From Crambe crambe (lineage: Eukaryota; Porifera; Demospongiae; Poecilosclerida; Crambeidae), in assembly GCA_963924555.1 (NCBI GenBank), contig OZ004583.1:6710582-6774581 (forward strand): a stretch of 64,000 nt of DNA, written 5' to 3'. How positions within the stretch are numbered: position 1 is the stretch's first letter; every line of letters starts with the position of its first letter. Made by a program: the position numbers and the translations under genes. The notes beneath the pieces are model-generated. The model was not told where the DNA came from and searched no databases. It saw only the letters and a program-made list of their open reading frames with translations. Below, piece after piece: positions 42,701 to 45,731 of the stretch.

Positions 42701-44539
42701 ACATGTATTTTTTTTCAAATAGCTAGTTATTATGTATATTTTTATTATGAAAAACATAATCAACACTATAAACATGAAACAAAACTACTGCATGTTTCTA
42801 AACTAGTTGGTCAAGTAGCTGGCAACTCCAAGAGACCGAGATGTTGCATTCTTGCTAAGGTAGGCACTAAGCCCAGCTGGCTCAAGGTGATCATCTACCT
42901 TTATATTATTTGCTGTGATTAAAAAGCATAGGCAGAGTTATTACACTGCCCACGCCTAGATTGATTACAAACTCACATGTGGTTGCATACCAGGCCTTCC
43001 ACAAGCTATAGTATTATTGCGCCAGGGGAGGAGGGTACATCTGAGCATGTACAGACTATGGTAGGCAAGCTTGATTGATTTCTACAGCATTTTTTTTTCA
43101 TGGTGGTGCCAGGTGGATTGTTGGCCTGTAGGCCACACTAGGCTTAAGTGTTTTGTGGCAAGCATTACAGCTTCACATAAACAGCTTCCAACATGCAGCT
43201 GCCCAGCTGATACAAGTAATCTACCATAATTACATGCTTTTTGTGCAATTTGCATGTCTAAAATTGCACTTGGCTTCACTTCCGGCAATTACCTAGCCAG
43301 TTTCTCATGCAAATTGCACTCAAAAGCATGTGATTACCTATTATAGGCATCAATGTAATCATTACCTTGTGGGTGGACTATGATAGTACTCTCAGCTCCT
43401 TCTTGGTTCTCACAGTTTATGGCACTGACATTGAAAGAATAACGAGTCCCCAGGATCAGTCCTGAGCAACTGTAATCCTCACCAGGACCCAGTCGCTCAC
43501 TGGAACAGGAGGAGGGAGTGGGGCTTGCTACTACACGATAGTTTGTCACGTTATTCCCAGAGGAAAAGGAGTCAAAAGATACTATTACACCTCCAGGAGA
43601 GACGACAAGGGAACATTCCAGAAAAGGACGTGTGGGAGGGGCTGTATGACAAGGGAACATCCAATGCAAGGGGAGAAGCTATAAAGATAGACTCAACATA
43701 GTATGCATGCATGTATACATCCTTATCATCACCACACCCTTCACACACATGAAAAGGTTCCCACCAAGTAAATAATGGCTCCTGACGTATGCATAAATAC
43801 AGTAACTACTTTTTGTATGAAGGGTGTGTCATGAGTGTGGGAACATTAAAATTACCAATGATATCATGTGATAGACAGTGCTATGCACATTAGCTCCATC
43901 AGCACACTGGATTGTAGCTTCATTTAAAAGCATTGCAGCACTAGTCAATGTAGATGTAATATTTATACGAAATGGGTTGCTTATAGATACATTGATGACT
44001 AACACCTTGACACCAGGTAAGGGAGGGTTTAGGAGGATACTTCTTGGGAAAGTAGTATGTGACGGATTAAAGGCATACACTCCACGATGATCAGTGTCAT
44101 TCACTCTCCATATAAGTGTATTGGGTATATCAGTTCCCACACAAGTGAACTGGATTGGTCCCTGACAGTTCAATGAAGTGTTGGGCATCAAAGCAACCCC
44201 TGTATGAAGAAAAAGGCCTAGCTACATCGCAGTGAAGTCTTCCTGCAACCTAGCTAGCTACATCTTACTATATAGGTTATTTAGTACAGATTCTATAGCT
44301 TAAGCTATGTAACTAACTGAGTTCTTACCCTTCCATATAAGTATAGCTTATTGATATAGCTTAGCTATTGAGCTCTTACTCTTTGTATATAGGTATAGCT
44401 TATTACTACTGAGCTAGCTAGCTACTCTACCGAATCTTGACTATATTGACCAGCTCTAACTAGAAATCTAACCTCCTAAAGTGATCACTGGTGTCCATGA
44501 TATCCAACATCCTAATAGAAGAAAGAATGCGCAATCCAT
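3761..44539 (-). CDS. Gene B: Ig/FN3 ectodomain, three TM segments, FYVE-like finger (21 exons, complete)
   Basis: Proposed join of 21 exons, listed separately as B1-B21. All use GT-AG introns, all phases agree, and coding length is 2640 nt (879 residues plus stop). Residues 1-22 are a signal peptide (MDCAFFLLLGCWISW). About 23-137 is an Ig-like domain, 154-245 and 246-352 are FN3-like domains, 353-441 is a Cys-containing juxtamembrane region, three membrane segments lie in about 442-569, a FYVE-like finger at about 599-655, and a low-complexity acidic tail follows to 879. The predicted protein is a surface or endosomal membrane protein with a cytoplasmic zinc finger; FYVE domains usually bind PI3P on endosomes, but the basic RHHC motif is missing here (ILYCCDACGK). 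It is a tandem paralogue of gene A. Introns of 5.6 kb (37738-43365) and about 20 kb (4425-24226) are filled with repeats. The link across the 20-kb intron to the last three exons is the least certain part. Confidence 0.7.
4005..4094 (-). CDS. Gene B exon B20, acidic tail cassette
   Basis: 30 codons, phase 0 at both ends, with acceptor TATGCAG and donor GTGAGCT. The product starts EDDTNTDFMVSDG and ends NGTTEKLQE. Composition (acidic, Ser/Thr/Gln-rich) and the trailing TEK/LQE pattern match the other tail cassettes at 24227, 29483 and 52361. Confidence 0.6.
4362..4424 (-). CDS. Gene B exon B19
   Basis: 21 codons, phase 0/0, acceptor ATCATTTAG and donor GTAACA. The product is DEETGPLDLLKAGFRHIFRS plus E. 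It shows a short amphipathic helix (LDLLKAGFRHIF) between acidic ends. No family recognised. Confidence 0.55.
4812..4981 (+). repeat. Left arm of a CAAGTRA-type hairpin element
   Basis: GAGGGGAAAAAAATTTCCGTG at its start leads into the same sequence as the complete hairpin at 39517-39805 (GTAAGGAAACAAG, CTGTATATCCAGCCAAC, ATCCCTACATATACGTC). Only one arm is present before the 1.49-kb array begins. Confidence 0.6.
4982..5428. repeat. 447-bp near-perfect palindrome (unit 1)
   Basis: Arms of about 215 bp begin CAAGTGAATGCAAAAAATTT and end with its complement. The centre is CTCCC-TTGGCCCTTGATCAT-GGGAG. Repeated at about 6472, 7956 and 10775; in the last the centre is reversed. Subterminal GTAGGGATG links it to the other CAAGTRA hairpin families. 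Confidence 0.85.
4982..9447 (+). repeat. Tandem array, three near-identical 1.49-kb units
   Basis: Units start at about 4982, 6467 and 7956 (period about 1487 bp) and are nearly identical apart from scattered single changes. Each unit consists of a 447-bp palindrome (4982-5428 in unit 1), a body, an arm of a second hairpin element (about 5763-5906), a second body ending GTCGGTACGTCGATCTTATT, and a TTA microsatellite that forms the junction. Open frames at 6119-6355 and 7604-7840 are chance frames shared by copies. The array lies in the large gene B intron. High identity points to recent amplification, or possibly an assembly artefact. Confidence 0.85.
9448..9909 (+). repeat. Two 231-bp head-to-tail units ending in a short hairpin and CTCTGA
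   Basis: Units 9448-9678 and 9679-9909. Each begins TAAAGAAAAAGAACG and ends with the hairpin AGAGAGTGCTACCGCACTCT followed by CTGA. The CAAGTGAG hairpin element starts at exactly the next base, 9910. The 140-codon frame across both units is open because 231 is divisible by three. It is not supported as a gene. Confidence 0.85.
9910..10174. mobile_element. CAAGTGAG hairpin element (265 bp)
   Basis: Begins CAAGTGAGCACAAAAAATTT and ends in its complement. Arms of about 115 bp surround a loop with TAGCTAGCTAGCTATGG. The subterminal motif is GTAAGTAGGGATAG-like. The 1.49-kb units contain only its right arm. It is followed by its usual body (10175-10774). Confidence 0.75.
10175..12274 (+). repeat. 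Partial unit body plus fourth, more diverged 1.49-kb unit
   Basis: 10175-10774 matches the second half of the 1.49-kb unit (TTGAAGTTGAATG to GGTACGTCGATCTTATT). 10775 to about 12250 is a full fourth unit with more changes and small indels than units 1-3. In its palindrome the central spacer is inverted (CTCCC-ATGATCAAGGGCCAA-GGGAG). Confidence 0.8.
12275..12965 (+). repeat. Three 230/231-bp head-to-tail units ending in CTCTGA
   Basis: Units 12275-12504, 12505-12734 and 12735-12965 are the same unit as at 9448. Each ends with an AGAGAGTGC hairpin and CTCTGA and is followed by T. The open frame at 12691-13005 spans unit junctions and is not a gene. Confidence 0.85.
12984..13992. repeat. Short inverted repeats around ~1 kb
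   Basis: GAAAACCAGGAATGTTACT at 12984 recurs inverted ending at 13992. The enclosed sequence has no supported gene. It appears to sit in the loop region of a CAAGTRA hairpin element whose right arm follows. No clear target duplication seen. Confidence 0.4.
13993..14741 (+). mobile_element. Copy of the 39517-40580 element (right arm, body, 3' hairpin)
   Basis: Shares the right hairpin arm (TTGTTGGCTGGATATACAGA), the body (CTGGTCTTTTTATGG onward) and the 3' end (AGAGAGAGCTACCGCTCTCT then CTGA at 14741, followed by T) with the complete element at 39517-40580. The left arm is missing or displaced. Confidence 0.7.
14742..15086. other. Intronic sequence, nothing recognised
   Basis: AT-rich gene B intron DNA between repeat copies. 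No gene, hairpin or terminal repeat was recognised. Confidence 0.4.
15087..15760 (+). repeat. Dispersed repeat R2 with A-rich 3' tail
   Basis: Starts near GTACCTCAGCGCTTCGCTGC and ends in an A-rich tail with spaced G (near 15716-15740). A second copy is at about 52740-53640, partial copies at 21868-22090 and 22486-22750, and the tail type recurs at 23225. The A-rich end suggests a retroposed origin, such as a SINE or a LINE 3' end. No tRNA-like head recognised. The site near 15631 is the empty counterpart of the Harbinger-like insertion at 53213. Confidence 0.6.
15820..15925. repeat. Long hairpin with GC-rich loop (1 of 4)
   Basis: Stem CTTATTACAC...GAGATATGGGGA pairs with TCCCCACCATATCTC...GTGTAATAAG. 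The loop contains GGAGCCGAAGGCGAG. The stem sequence is unrelated to the other three hairpins. Confidence 0.6.
16287..16595 (+). repeat. Dispersed repeat carrying an empty insertion site
   Basis: TTAGACTATAGCTAGTCACA through GTGATTGGCTATAGTC. It recurs at 17462-17566 plus 18748-18960, where it is split by the 17567-18747 element. The uninterrupted junction here is CGCCTTA|TAGCACTT at 16383/16384. Confidence 0.75.
16600..16748. repeat. Long hairpin with GC-rich loop (2 of 4)
   Basis: Stem GTTAGACACC...GGTCTGTTTAGAAACC pairs with its complement. The loop has CGCCCTCGCTGCGCTCGGGA. A second copy is at 18955-19108. Confidence 0.7.
16749..17340. other. Intronic sequence with a second inverted repeat
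   Basis: Includes inverted copies of CTCTCTGAAAAGCTTGTTGG-like sequence (about 16922-16948 and 17020-17044) around GAATATCACGTCATTATAAACG. Otherwise no gene or known element seen. Confidence 0.4.
17341..17466. repeat. Long hairpin with GC-rich loop (3 of 4)
   Basis: Stem AATAGATAAAGCATG...TTTAGTGCACC pairs with its complement. The loop has CCCTCGGGCCTGCGGCCCTC. Confidence 0.7.
17567..18747 (-). mobile_element. Helitron-like non-autonomous element, 1181 bp, with proven empty site
   Basis: On the minus strand it starts CAAGTAAAGAAAAAACATTT (18747 downward) with a 275-bp hairpin (18473-18747), then has a body of about 870 bp without coding capacity, then ends with AGAGAGCGCTACCGCGCTCT and CTGA at 17567. 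The interrupted repeat (16287 family) has an intact copy at 16383/16384; comparison shows insertion exactly between A and T with no target duplication. That, plus the 3' hairpin and terminal CTRR (CTGA), fits Helitron-type rolling-circle elements. The large 5' hairpin is unusual for them. Confidence 0.75.
18955..19108. repeat. Second copy of the 16600 hairpin
   Basis: Near-identical to 16600-16748, including the CGCCCTCGCTGCGCTCGGGA loop, because the whole flanking repeat is duplicated. Confidence 0.7.
19106..21866 (+). repeat. Clustered repeat family starting GCAGCGAGCGAGC
   Basis: At least three copies begin GCAGCGAGCGAGCGAAGCGA, GAGCTGACTCTCAGGTCATG (19106, 19740, 20304; also a start at 15760), run through ATCTAGGTCTACACTCCAAA, ACGT microsatellites and GTAGCGCCCCTGCGCGTG, and end near GCTCGCTCGCTGTCAACTGA. 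Further truncated copies follow to 21866 and a decayed one is at 29150-29410. The ends are weakly inverted (GCGAGCGAGC versus GCTCGCTCGC). No coding capacity seen. Confidence 0.7.
21867..23140. repeat. Tandem duplication of a ~600-bp segment in gene B intron
   Basis: About 21868-22475 and 22476-23130 are diverged copies. Each has a partial R2 repeat, then several internal copies of a module with CACTGGTGCCAGT and GTAGGCCATTCTGGAGGG, then GTTTACCTCTTC. On the minus strand the last bases form a possible phase-0 microexon in each copy (see findings). Confidence 0.5.
23284..23693. mobile_element. MITE with TA target site and CCGTACAGCGGG ends
   Basis: About 410 bp, starting TACCGTACAGCGGGTTTTTT and ending AAACCCGCTGTACGGTA. 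TA at both ends fits a Tc1/mariner-type MITE. A second copy in opposite orientation is at 47651-48510. Confidence 0.75.
23694..24226. other. Intronic sequence, nothing recognised
   Basis: Contains a loose inverted repeat around 23930-24060 (CTTAGCAG/CTGCTAAG type, AGTCAAGTTTCTCC versus GAGAAATTTGATGACTG). No gene supported. Confidence 0.35.
24227..24319 (-). CDS. Gene B exon B18, PDNQDG tail cassette
   Basis: 31 codons, phase 0/0, donor GTGAGTT. The product begins EAPHDHTNLTGNGG and contains TPDNQDGQPKRE. It is clearly homologous to exons at 29483 and 52361, and flanking intron sequence is also shared with 29.45-30.25 kb, so this is an exon duplication. Confidence 0.75.
25242..25346 (-). CDS. 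Gene B exon B17, duplicated tail cassette
   Basis: 35 codons, phase 0/0, acceptor CAATTGTAG and donor GTACATAA. The product has SLKENSQNQKMDESRDKPPQ in its middle. It is charged and probably disordered. A shorter duplicate lies 170 bp upstream in the gene (25517-25591). Confidence 0.75.
25517..25591 (-). CDS. Gene B exon B16, duplicate of B17
   Basis: 25 codons, phase 0/0. Shares QNQKMDESRDKPPQ-type sequence (NQKMDESRDKPPQ) and flanking intron bases with B17, with a 30-nt shorter reading. The two could be used together or as alternatives, since both keep phase. Confidence 0.7.
25805..26050. repeat. Arm of a CAAGTGAG hairpin element
   Basis: Starts CTCAAGTGAGCGCAAAAAAA, then GTGAAGTAGGGATAGCC, TATCACTCCTAGCCCTCC and ATTCCTACTTCACTCC. 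A related copy is at 50245-50540. Confidence 0.55.
26100..26600. repeat. Segment duplicated between gene A and gene B introns
   Basis: CTTCTGATGATCAGAGAGGT (about 26197) recurs inverted at 51.1 kb, and ACCAATGACTA...GTGTGGGCTTGATTTGCTCT (26450-26560) recurs directly at 52.15-52.26 kb upstream of the homologous cassette exon A13. GCAGCTACAGCAGCTGG recurs at 32.34 kb. Confidence 0.6.
26611..28255. mobile_element. TIR element, ~1.64 kb
   Basis: TAAAGTCTATTCGCGTTCAC at 26611 and its complement ending at 28255. No transposase recognised inside. It contains hairpin 4 of 4 (27728-27868). Confidence 0.55.
27728..27868. repeat. Long hairpin with GC-rich loop (4 of 4)
   Basis: Stem TAGAACACGGTAGTC...ATTATGGCCAA pairs with TTGGCCATAAT...GACTACCGTGTTCTA. 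The loop has ATCGGGCTGCGCCCTCGG. Confidence 0.7.
28262..28395. repeat. Right arm of a CAAGTRA hairpin element
   Basis: TTGTTGGCTGAATATACAGA through TCATCCCTACATC and TTTCAAGAAATG, matching the right arm at 39690-39800. Confidence 0.55.
28396..29482. other. Intronic DNA with decayed repeats
   Basis: Contains a 180-bp inverted repeat around 28590-28740 (CAGGGCTCACAATAACA versus TGTTATTGTGAGCCCTG) and a decayed member of the GCAGCGAGC family at 29150-29410. No supported gene. Confidence 0.4.
28587..28742. mobile_element. Small TIR element
   Basis: CAGGGCTCACAATAACA at the left end and TGTTATTGTGAGCCCTG at the right end form perfect 17-bp inverted repeats about 155 bp apart. CTATTATTGTCCGGACA/TGACCGGAAAATGTCCTG lie just inside. 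Consistent with a MITE (CAGGGCTC termini resemble hAT-type ends). Target duplication not resolved. Confidence 0.6.
29483..29563 (-). CDS. Gene B exon B15, PDNRDG tail cassette
   Basis: 27 codons, phase 0/0, donor GTGAGTT. The product has GPDNRDGATEQSQQK at its end and matches the cassettes at 24227 and 52361. It follows the linker exon B14 in phase. Confidence 0.75.
29564..30815. other. Gene B intron, partly duplicated
   Basis: 30.0-30.25 kb matches 24.78-25.02 kb (GAGTGCACATGGAATGA, CCAGTGAAATGG), as expected if a cassette exon was duplicated with its intron. No gene otherwise. Confidence 0.5.
30816..30946 (-). CDS. Gene B exon B14, post-FYVE linker
   Basis: 131 nt, phase 1 start and phase 0 end, donor GTATGTAT. 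The product contains PVHGPGVRQPYKF and ends TVTSAKNGSTASSQT. It aligns with gene A exon A12 (TVMNAKNGSTTKSQT). Pro/Ser/Thr/Gln-rich, likely disordered. Confidence 0.8.
31456..31579 (-). CDS. Gene B exon B13, FYVE-like finger second half
   Basis: 124 nt, phase 0 to phase 1. SYCTLCSVNKAELP gives the third Cys pair and RRVCDSCYKKCIKK the fourth, the classic FYVE ending. Compared with gene A fingers it has about 6 extra residues (SNTSFLFGG) from a short direct repeat of a GAATAAGAAGG unit in the DNA. Confidence 0.85.
31600..32110. repeat. Diverged hairpin-type repeat in the FYVE intron
   Basis: GTGAAGTAGGGATAACTT near 31614 and ACTTCACTTTTTATCCTACAT near 32085 are inverted. Sequence between them has further inverted pieces (CTCAGCTAGATCTTG). 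It separates the two FYVE half-exons. Confidence 0.45.
32497..32619 (-). CDS. Gene B exon B12, FYVE-like finger first half
   Basis: 41 codons, phase 0/0, donor GTAAATT. SKCQQCGSE gives Cys pair 1 and LYCCDACGK gives Cys pair 2, ending at the CGK splice junction shared by all five fingers. The canonical basic RRHHCR that contacts PI3P is replaced by NILYCCDA, and the WxxD motif is absent, so lipid binding is doubtful. Confidence 0.85.
32786..33894. mobile_element. TIR DNA transposon, 1109 bp, 7-bp TSD
   Basis: Ends CATAGATATAAG and CTTATATCTATG, with TIRs of about 75 bp including ACGGGATTGGAAACG and AACCGAGGCGCGTTGACAG. Flanks GTAGAAG at 32779-32785 and 33895-33901. Possibly hAT-like (usually 8 bp). 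No transposase seen. Confidence 0.7.
34014..34793. mobile_element. TIR element, TAGTCTSG family, perfect 9-bp TSD
   Basis: Ends TAGTCTCGCGTAGCCAGACC and complement, TIR about 200 bp, flanked by GCTCTACAC at 34005-34013 and 34794-34802. Each TIR folds on itself through CCAGACCC/GGGTCTGG. It carries a cysteine-motif ORF on the minus strand (34213-34464). Mutator-like by duplication length. Confidence 0.85.
34213..34464 (-). CDS. Cysteine-motif ORF fragment in TIR element
   Basis: 83 codons. DCDAYLCHVCSGELSRRANL gives one C-x2-C pair followed by a charged helix, then a KAKRKQP basic patch. The motif resembles the (F/Y)xC part of the ORF at 1172. It could be a piece of a zinc-finger gene taken up by the transposon, or a remnant of transposon protein. 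Confidence 0.3.
   Translation of the reverse strand: MVLMETADCDAYLCHVCSGELSRRANLRDKLEATTNSITIKMQCLTLSSKAKRKQPSQANASMAFASMHAVLSVREHQKDQQP
34866..35528. mobile_element. TIR element, TAGTCTSG family, perfect 9-bp TSD
   Basis: Ends TAGTCTCGCGTGGCCAGACC and complement, flanked by AACTCCTGA at 34857-34865 and 35529-35537. TIR about 110 bp with internal CCAGACCC/GGGTCTGG folding. It lies 64 bp from the previous element. Plus-strand ORF 35088-35354 includes TGYVCSDRLQTLTNNLQS. Confidence 0.85.
35088..35354 (+). CDS. ORF fragment in TIR element
   Basis: 88 codons with EKKRRRPLSSPG, then LTALISRFPEVDCTKLHTGY, then VCSDRLQTLTNNLQ. The VC-led helix resembles the other two TIR-borne fragments, but the second Cys is lost. 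Low confidence as coding. Confidence 0.3.
   Translation: MASANEKKRRRPLSSPGMSSALECLTALISRFPEVDCTKLHTGYVCSDRLQTLTNNLQSALAFQSAQVEPGIVVQPWNCPCVYGYRCA
35538..36278. other. Gene B intron, nothing certain
   Basis: Short inverted pieces such as CCGGGACTGTCCCGG near 36212 and partial hairpin-element ends near 35845-35990. No gene recognised. Confidence 0.35.
36279..36311 (-). CDS. Gene B exon B11, 33-nt microexon
   Basis: Eleven codons, VELKELKAEEQ, phase 0/0, acceptor ACTCTTTCAG and donor GTAAATAA. A charged helix between the third membrane segment and the FYVE-like finger. Gene A lacks an obvious counterpart. Confidence 0.7.
36441..36586 (-). CDS. Gene B exon B10, third membrane segment
   Basis: 146 nt, phase 1 to 0. 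Starts NTCDSKWQSNRDN, then a hydrophobic run (LIIAAFVLSIISLLLYIAAI) and the basic stop-transfer CKSRFKKLHESK. Close match to gene A exon A9. Confidence 0.85.
36697..36813 (-). CDS. Gene B exon B9, second membrane segment
   Basis: 117 nt, phase 1/1. EKHVW then ITSLVLLLVAVFLWLVSVCL, a strong membrane helix, ending GIVVGLQR. The 60-nt intron to B8 has no stop and keeps frame, so retention would add 20 residues. Confidence 0.85.
36874..36993 (-). CDS. Gene B exon B8, first membrane segment
   Basis: 120 nt, phase 1/1. LTDTNIGLLIMGVIFLILG followed by a run of Ile, then FIKCNTAS. Same length as gene A exon A7. Confidence 0.85.
37049..37315 (-). CDS. Gene B exon B7, juxtamembrane ectodomain
   Basis: 267 nt, phase 1/1. 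Contains TFEDCVTTLLCSS, LAEGPCVVQY and FEVRVNSTFYQSRRSFMTGE. Extracellular, three Cys, paralogous to A6. No domain family recognised, although its length and strands could fit a third FN3-like fold. Confidence 0.85.
37363..37597 (-). CDS. Gene B exon B6, FN3-like domain 2, second part
   Basis: 235 nt, phase 0 to 1. FSISNVCS-like start (RLFISNVCSFDNSLNYSIFL), then SLVSVYAVN-type FN3 strand (YLVSIYAVNAFGQSD), the hallmark YxxxVxAxNxxG pattern. Same length as A5. Confidence 0.85.
37652..37737 (-). CDS. Gene B exon B5, FN3-like domain 2, first part
   Basis: 86 nt, phase 1 to 0. PLIPEIVVFPTYNDESSLSQ then LTVTWQVK, the tryptophan strand of an FN3 domain. Confidence 0.85.
38083..38125 (-). repeat. 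Isolated CTCTGA 3' hairpin end
   Basis: On the minus strand CTACATAGAGAGTGCTACTG leads to CACTCTCTGA then T. Same terminus as the Helitron-like elements; the rest of the element is not resolved. Confidence 0.5.
38651..39234 (-). repeat. Tandem repeat unit 1 with Helitron-type coil fragment
   Basis: Unit TAGCCCCAACAGTGACTTTC to CGCTTCGCTCGCTCGCCAA. The flank 38565-38650 contains the empty site ATTATA|TAGCCCC at 38650. On the minus strand a frame starts at ATG 39076 (MEPREPENKRRRAPEH) and, after one frame disruption, reads ARRRAESAEHRAARLEHMRA. Copies 2 and 3 follow at 40581 and 41213. Confidence 0.6.
39235..39346. repeat. Left arm of hairpin-type element (pairs with 41810-41909)
   Basis: AAGTGAAAGGAAAAAAATTT, then CATGTAGGGTTAGTCTGTAC and CAGTTTCTGTCAACAAAAAT. 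The exact complement lies at 41810-41909, 2.5 kb away, enclosing repeat units 2 and 3. Confidence 0.65.
39517..40580 (+). mobile_element. Helitron-like non-autonomous element, 1064 bp, with proven empty site
   Basis: Starts CAAGTAAGGGAAAAAGCATT with a hairpin of about 290 bp (39517-39805), has a non-coding body, and ends AGAGAGTGCTACCGCACTCT plus CTGA at 40580. Left flank GATTATA and right flank TAGCCCC are continuous in the empty copy at 38650 (GATTATA|TAGCCCC). Insertion is thus between A and T with no duplication. Same architecture as 17567-18747. Confidence 0.8.
40581..41212 (-). repeat. Tandem repeat unit 2 with Helitron-type coil fragment
   Basis: Second copy. Minus-strand frame from ATG at 41017 to about 40703 encodes KRRRAPEHPLETDQQRRAR, then repeats of the ARRRxESxExRxARL type. 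Plus-strand frames starting MSSLNPGYH in all three copies are shadows. Confidence 0.6.
41213..41809 (-). repeat. Tandem repeat unit 3 with Helitron-type coil fragment
   Basis: Third copy, lacking the first about 25 bp. It joins unit 2 directly after GCTCGCTCGCCAA. Minus-strand frame from ATG at 41626. Confidence 0.6.
41810..41909. repeat. Right arm of hairpin-type element
   Basis: TTGAAGGCAGCTTAATTTTG to AATTTTTTCCCTTTCAT, complement of 39235-39346. Confidence 0.65.
42105..42690 (-). pseudogene. Possible gene fragment with coiled coil, in gene B intron
   Basis: Minus-strand reading gives a heptad-like NNELQRKNDELRQRIVELE (about 42430-42490), then HPSWMTKYITLSKFAELP, and further on APDVVELIYKLGKC and DEHSYAATLRSITTLLKCH (42130-42320). 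The frame is interrupted, with no clear splice sites. It may be a decayed retrocopy or a captured fragment. No family recognised. Confidence 0.3.
42691..43365. other. Gene B intron, nothing certain
   Basis: Contains a short inverted repeat around 43195-43335 (GTGATTACCT/TAATTACATGC, CATGCAAATTGCACT-type pieces). No gene recognised. Confidence 0.35.
43366..43641 (-). CDS. Gene B exon B4, FN3-like domain 1
   Basis: 276 nt, phase 1/1 as usual for FN3 modules. APPTRPFLECSLVVSPGGVI opens the domain and GTRYSFNVSAINCENQEG is the FN3 F-G region. Near-identical to A3. Confidence 0.9.
43733..43781 (-). CDS. Gene B exon B3, short linker exon (proposed)
   Basis: 49 nt giving EPLFTWWEPFHVCEGC. Proposed because exon B2 ends in phase 0 and B4 starts in phase 1. 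This stretch is open and conserved in gene A (63849-63897, one residue different) and corrects the phase. Donor GTGATG is weak. Confidence 0.5.
43856..44199 (-). CDS. Gene B exon B2, Ig-like domain
   Basis: 344 nt, phase 1 to 0. IQFTCVGTDIPNTLIWRVND has the B-strand Cys and core Trp of an Ig fold, and NEATIQCADG has the F-strand Cys about 75 residues later. Several N-x-S/T sites fit an extracellular domain. Confidence 0.85.
44473..44539 (-). CDS. Gene B exon B1, start codon and signal peptide
   Basis: ATG at 44537-44539, product MDCAFFLLLGCWISWTPVIT, a typical signal peptide, ending in phase 1 and joining B2 in frame. Donor is GTTAGA. Confidence 0.8.
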
Positions 44540-44594
44540 CGATTTGTATGTGTCACACCCAAACAGAATATAAGGGCGTGGCGCGGGTATAATG

Positions 44595-44606
44595 TGCGCA
44601 TGCGCA
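44595..44606. promoter_or_regulatory. NRF-1-like palindrome in proposed gene B promoter
   Basis: TGCGCATGCGCA, the canonical NRF-1 palindrome, about 56 bp upstream of the gene B start codon in a CpG-richer stretch. NRF-1 sites are known in metazoan core promoters. The role here is inferred. Confidence 0.5.
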
Positions 44607-44756
44607 TAGAACATCAGGATCCTCTCTGCTCTGTCATCATCAGAACCTGACTTATCACTTGTTATAAATCATTTTTATGTTGAGTAGCCTCCCTCAGTCA
44701 CTTGACATTCTTTTTTCCCCGTTTATTTTGCATATGCCCTTTGGGCTTTACATTGC

Positions 44757-44812
44757 TTGATTGATTGATTGATTGATTGATGGTACCCGGCCGGCCGGGT
44801 ACAGATACAGAG
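44757..44812. repeat. TGAT microsatellite and GGTACCCGGCCGG palindrome
   Basis: Six TTGA repeats followed by GGTACCCGGCCGGCCGGGTA, a perfect GC palindrome, just before a TIR element. Confidence 0.8.
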
Positions 44813-45146
44813 TAGTCTGGCATAGCACCGCCCACCGACTTGAGTAGGTGGTCTGGTGACATACAATACAACGAGTTGTGCCGGTGATTCTACTGCGCAC
44901 GCGCGTTACTAACAGGAAGTGTCGTAGGAAACGGTATTATAATTAGCCAGTGACATCACAGTTGTCATAGTTATTCTTAATTTAATTGGCAGGTGCAATT
45001 TTAGCCGTGAACTTGCCAAGTGTTTGCGTAATTTTACGTCATTAAACGTCATTTAATGATATTCATTGATAGTTTCGGCACAACTCGTTGTATTGTATGT
45101 CACCAGACCACCTACTCAAGTCGGTGGGCGGTGCTATGCCAGACTA
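44813..45146. mobile_element. MITE, TAGTCTSG family
   Basis: Ends TAGTCTGGCATAGCACCGCC and complement; TIR at least 70 bp. Flanks GATACAGAG and GGACAGAGT are similar but imperfect. 334 bp, no coding sequence. Confidence 0.75.
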
Positions 45147-45151
45147 GGACA

Positions 45152-45731
45152 GAGTGATATGGGGATCCCCTAGTTTTATGAACCCCCACTAGGTATATAG
45201 GGCTGAGGGGTCCCAATATAACTAGGGCCCTGGGATATGGGGATGAGCATAGTGAATCTAGGGACCCTCAGATTATTTTCATTGTTTTTTTGTTGTAGTT
45301 GTTTTTTTTGTTTTTTTTTGTTAATAACAATTAGTCATTATGAACACTAATGGTTAAAGATGAAGCAAATATAAAATGCCAGATAGGAGTGAAGGAATTT
45401 TCGGGCAATAGTTGTGAAGCTACATTATGGTATGTCTATACTCTGAAATAATGCAATTCCCTTAATTAATTTCCTACACCACTAGCCTTGGTTTCTTCTT
45501 TATTTTTCTTCTGATAATAGCTAATTATAATGAAGATGACCAGCATCCAGTGATCATACCAGTAAAATATTTAGATCTTGTGTAAGTCACACTTTGTTTG
45601 GTTGCACCCTAAGTAGTAGTCCTTGATAACAGAGTACTGGAGTTTGAGTATGCATCACTAGGGAAGCCCCTAAACACTACTATTTCACTAGTGATGTGGG
45701 TCCCTAAAACTAGGGGGTCCCCATATCACTC
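45152..45731. mobile_element. TIR element, GAGTGATATGGGGA ends
   Basis: GAGTGATATGGGGATCCCCT at the left and complement AGGGGGTCCCCATATCACTC at the right, about 580 bp. Abuts the previous MITE. No coding sequence. Confidence 0.65.
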
